Of a stretch of DNA of 64,000 bases, positions 62,273 to 64,000 are shown in pieces. The position numbers were made by a program, and so were the translations under genes. The notes beneath the pieces were generated by a model. It saw only the letters and a list, made by a program, of their open reading frames with translations. It did no database searches and had not been told where the DNA came from. Source of the stretch: Streptomyces sp. RKAG293 (GTDB taxonomy: Bacteria > Actinomycetota > Actinomycetes > Streptomycetales > Streptomycetaceae); NCBI RefSeq assembly GCF_023701745.1, contig NZ_JAJOZB010000001.1, positions 2,920,501-2,984,500 of the forward strand. Direction: 5' to 3'. The first letter of the stretch is position 1. Every line of letters starts with the position of its first letter.

Positions 62273-62818
62273 ATGCCTATCACCCTCACCAGCAGAACGG
62301 CGGCGGCCGGAGCTTTCGCCGCCGCGGCGCTGCTGGCACTCAGCGCATGCGGATCCTCGAATTCCGGCAGCGGTGGCGACACCACCCCGCCCCCGCCGGC
62401 CTCGTCCTCGTCGACCACGGCCGGCGCGGGGCTGGCGGCGGCGCAGGACGCCAAGCTCGGCGCGATCGTCACGGACGCCCAGGGCTTCACGCTCTACCGG
62501 TTCGACAAGGACAAGGCCGCCCCGCCGACGTCCAACTGCGCCGGACAGTGCGCGGCCATCTGGCCGGCTGTCGCCGCGGTCAGCACCGTCAAGGGCGTCG
62601 ACCTGCACCTCGTCGGCACGGTCACCCGCCCGGACGGCAGCAAGCAGGCCACTCTCGGCGGCTGGCCGCTGTATCGCTACAGCGGTGACGCCAAGGCCGG
62701 CGACACGCATGGTCAGGGCGTCGGCGGCACCTGGTTCGCGGTGGCTCCCGACGGCACGAAGGCCGGCGGTACGGCGCAGTCGCCCGCACCGTCCGATACC
62801 GGGTCGAACGGGTACTGA
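62273..62818 (+). CDS. Secreted-repeat lipoprotein (Lipoprotein_15-like)
   Basis: 181 residues from ATG 62273. The lipoprotein signal ends at the lipobox LSAC (Cys 26), followed by a Ser/Thr/Pro-rich linker. The globular part has two copies of the secreted-repeat fold: KLGAIVTDAQGFTLYRFDKD with SNCAGQCAAIWPAV, and ATLGGWPLYRYSGDAKAGDT with GGTWFAVAPDG. The CxxxC in the first repeat may form a disulfide or bind heme/metal. Such lipoproteins often neighbour ECF sigma genes. Its stop overlaps the sigma factor start (TGATG), so the two are cotranslated and probably work in one envelope-response circuit. An upstream GTG frame from 62225 has no ribosome-binding site advantage. Confidence 0.87.
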   Translation: MPITLTSRTAAAGAFAAAALLALSACGSSNSGSGGDTTPPPPASSSSTTAGAGLAAAQDAKLGAIVTDAQGFTLYRFDKDKAAPPTSNCAGQCAAIWPAVAAVSTVKGVDLHLVGTVTRPDGSKQATLGGWPLYRYSGDAKAGDTHGQGVGGTWFAVAPDGTKAGGTAQSPAPSDTGSNGY

Positions 62819-63411
62819 TGCAGAACCACTCATCGCCGACACTCGCGCCGCGGCGCCGGGTACGACAGGATGCCGCCGTGGACGGGGATCCCACCGGGCC
62901 GCTCCCGGAAGAGGAATTCATGCGCGCGCTGTACCGCGAACACGCGGGCGCGCTGCTCGGCTTTGTGCTGAACCTGGTGGGTGGTGACCGGTATCTGGCG
63001 GAGGACGTCGTCCAGGAGACGCTGCTGCGGGCCTGGAAGAGCGCGGGACGGCTGGATCCGGCGGCCCGTTCGCTGCGGCCCTGGCTGGTGACCGTCGCGC
63101 GACGTATCGTGATCGACGGCCATCGCAGCCGGCAGTCCCGTCCGCCGGAGGCACCACCGGCCGCACTCGACCAGCTGCCCGCCGAGGACGAACTCGACCG
63201 GTCGCTGCGGCTCATGACGATCTCCGACGCACTCGGCGATCTGACCGAGGCGCACCGGCAGGTGCTGATCGAGACGTATTTCGCGGGCCGTACGGTGACC
63301 GAGGCGGCGGACGAGCTGGGCGTACCGCCCGGCACGGTGCGCTCCAGGGTGTTCTACGCCCTGCGGGCGCTCAGGAACGCACTGGAGGAGAGAGGGGTGA
63401 CCACCTCATGA
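62818..63411 (+). CDS. ECF-family RNA polymerase sigma factor
   Basis: 197-residue alternative sigma factor. Region 2: EFMRALYREHAGALLGFVLN, LVGGDRYLAEDVVQETLLRA, ending SLRPWLVTVARRIVIDGHRS (about 33-102). Region 4: DLTEAHRQVLIETYFAGRTV, TEAADELGVPPGTVRSRVFY (about 140-185), a canonical sigma-4 helix-turn-helix. The first ~25 residues are a poorly ordered extension. It lies between a lipoprotein and an anti-sigma gene, overlapping both (TGATG and ATGA), the standard arrangement for an ECF sigma held inactive by its membrane anti-sigma partner. Target promoters are not visible in the window, though the operon itself is probably among them. Confidence 0.95.
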   Translation: MQNHSSPTLAPRRRVRQDAAVDGDPTGPLPEEEFMRALYREHAGALLGFVLNLVGGDRYLAEDVVQETLLRAWKSAGRLDPAARSLRPWLVTVARRIVIDGHRSRQSRPPEAPPAALDQLPAEDELDRSLRLMTISDALGDLTEAHRQVLIETYFAGRTVTEAADELGVPPGTVRSRVFYALRALRNALEERGVTTS

Positions 63412-64000
63412 CGGAGTACGCACCCGGACCGGGGGCACCCCCCGACCCGCACCTGGACGTCGGCGCCTACCTCATCGGCGCGCTGGACGACGACGCGATG
63501 ACGCGCTTCGAGCAGCACCTCGCGGGCTGCGAGGAGTGCGGACGGCAGCTGGACGAGCTGAGCGGACTCGTACCGCTCCTCGGTGAGCTGCGGCAGAGCG
63601 GCGGCGTACCGGAGCCCGTGCGGGAGTGGCCGTCCGGCGCGACGTCCGCGCGGCCGCCTGCGCAGCCGTTCCCGCAGCCGTTCCCCGAGCCCGCCGCGCA
63701 GCCCTACGCCCAGCGGACCGTACAGCCGGCCCAGCAGATCGCGACACACCGTCCCAGGCGGCGGCCCGGCCGCGGCCGGCGGCTGGTGCTCGCACTGGCG
63801 GCCTGCGGAGTGCTGGCCCTCGGCGGCTCGGCCGTCGCGGTCCTCGTCACCCAGCAGGACGGCGGGGCGCCGGCGGCGGCCGCGCAGTTCACCGCGGGCG
63901 ACCCGGCGACCGGGGCCAGTGCCACGGTCGGTGTCACCGGCAAGAAGTGGGGCACCCAGGTGGACCTCAAGCTCTCCGGCGTCAACGGCCCGCTGACCTG
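63408..64000 (+). CDS. Zinc-binding anti-sigma factor (3' end beyond window)
   Basis: 197 codons are visible and the gene runs off the right edge. The N-terminal zinc-containing anti-sigma domain has H37-x3-C41-x2-C44 (HLAGCEECG) with His15 as a likely fourth ligand, preceded by DVGAYLIGALDDDAMTRFEQ. A Pro/Gln-rich linker (QPFPQPFPEPAAQPYAQ) leads to one membrane helix near 125-147 (RLVLALAACGVLALGGSAVA) and an extracytoplasmic domain (ATVGVTGKKWGTQVDLKLSG). It should bind the sigma factor encoded by the overlapping upstream gene and release it on an envelope signal. Confidence 0.93.
   Translation, partial: MTEYAPGPGAPPDPHLDVGAYLIGALDDDAMTRFEQHLAGCEECGRQLDELSGLVPLLGELRQSGGVPEPVREWPSGATSARPPAQPFPQPFPEPAAQPYAQRTVQPAQQIATHRPRRRPGRGRRLVLALAACGVLALGGSAVAVLVTQQDGGAPAAAAQFTAGDPATGASATVGVTGKKWGTQVDLKLSGVNGPLT

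Overview
The window is high-GC actinomycete DNA, most likely a Streptomyces chromosome. Coding density is very high, GTG starts and 4-bp start/stop overlaps are common, and the gene families are typical (MMPL transporter, LuxR two-component pair, MalR-type regulators, glnE, glnA2, panB). The glnE / glnA2 / panB neighbourhood is also found in other actinobacteria. No tRNA, rRNA or CRISPR array was seen.

Left part (1-9.2 kb): the 5' part of an MMPL exporter, a sensor kinase and its LuxR-type regulator with a small gene between them, a membrane protein, a DUF1203 protein, a large one-pass membrane protein with a sigma-like N-terminus, two divergent GNAT acetyltransferases, and a decayed Phd-Fic toxin-antitoxin module in which only the antitoxin is intact. 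From 9.2 to 21.3 kb lies an alpha-glucan utilisation locus: a secreted two-domain amylase-pullulanase divergent from malE-malF-malG-alpha-glucosidase, followed by a MalR-like LacI regulator. CTTGCA/GCAAG operator repeats lie in the divergent promoter. Next come a PAP2 lipid phosphatase/transferase, glnE, a secreted phosphoesterase, an exported beta-propeller-like protein and an FAD-linked oxidase.

The most notable object is a 16.3-kb actinomycete integrative and conjugative element (AICE) between two identical 56-bp direct repeats (29217-29272 and 45513-45568). It is inserted in the 3' end of the glutamine synthetase gene glnA2, not in a tRNA gene. The element supplies a substitute 3' end encoding the same last nine residues with different synonymous codons, so glnA2 stays intact, while the displaced native 3' end lies at the other border. 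Its right half, read rightward, carries small transfer genes, an FtsK/TraSA-type DNA translocase, a DnaB_N-DUF3987 replication-type protein, a symmetric heptamer array that looks like an origin, an excisionase, and a tyrosine integrase broken by a one-base frameshift. A GntR/KorSA-like repressor with three ACCTAGGT operators sits at the divergent control region. The left half is cargo: an HTH-P-loop-TPR protein of visibly lower GC, and an operon of an XRE-TPR regulator with a split RibD pair (reductase and deaminase).

Right of the element: glnA2, a Met/His-rich membrane protein and a Tat-exported multicopper oxidase, then a second maltose-type locus (LacI regulator, lipoprotein, two permeases, GH13 alpha-glucosidase) that repeats the layout and hairpin logic of the first. 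It is followed by nadE, a membrane EEP-family hydrolase, a TetR/MFS efflux pair with a 21-bp palindromic operator, panB, and a lipoprotein-ECF sigma-anti-sigma operon that runs off the right edge.
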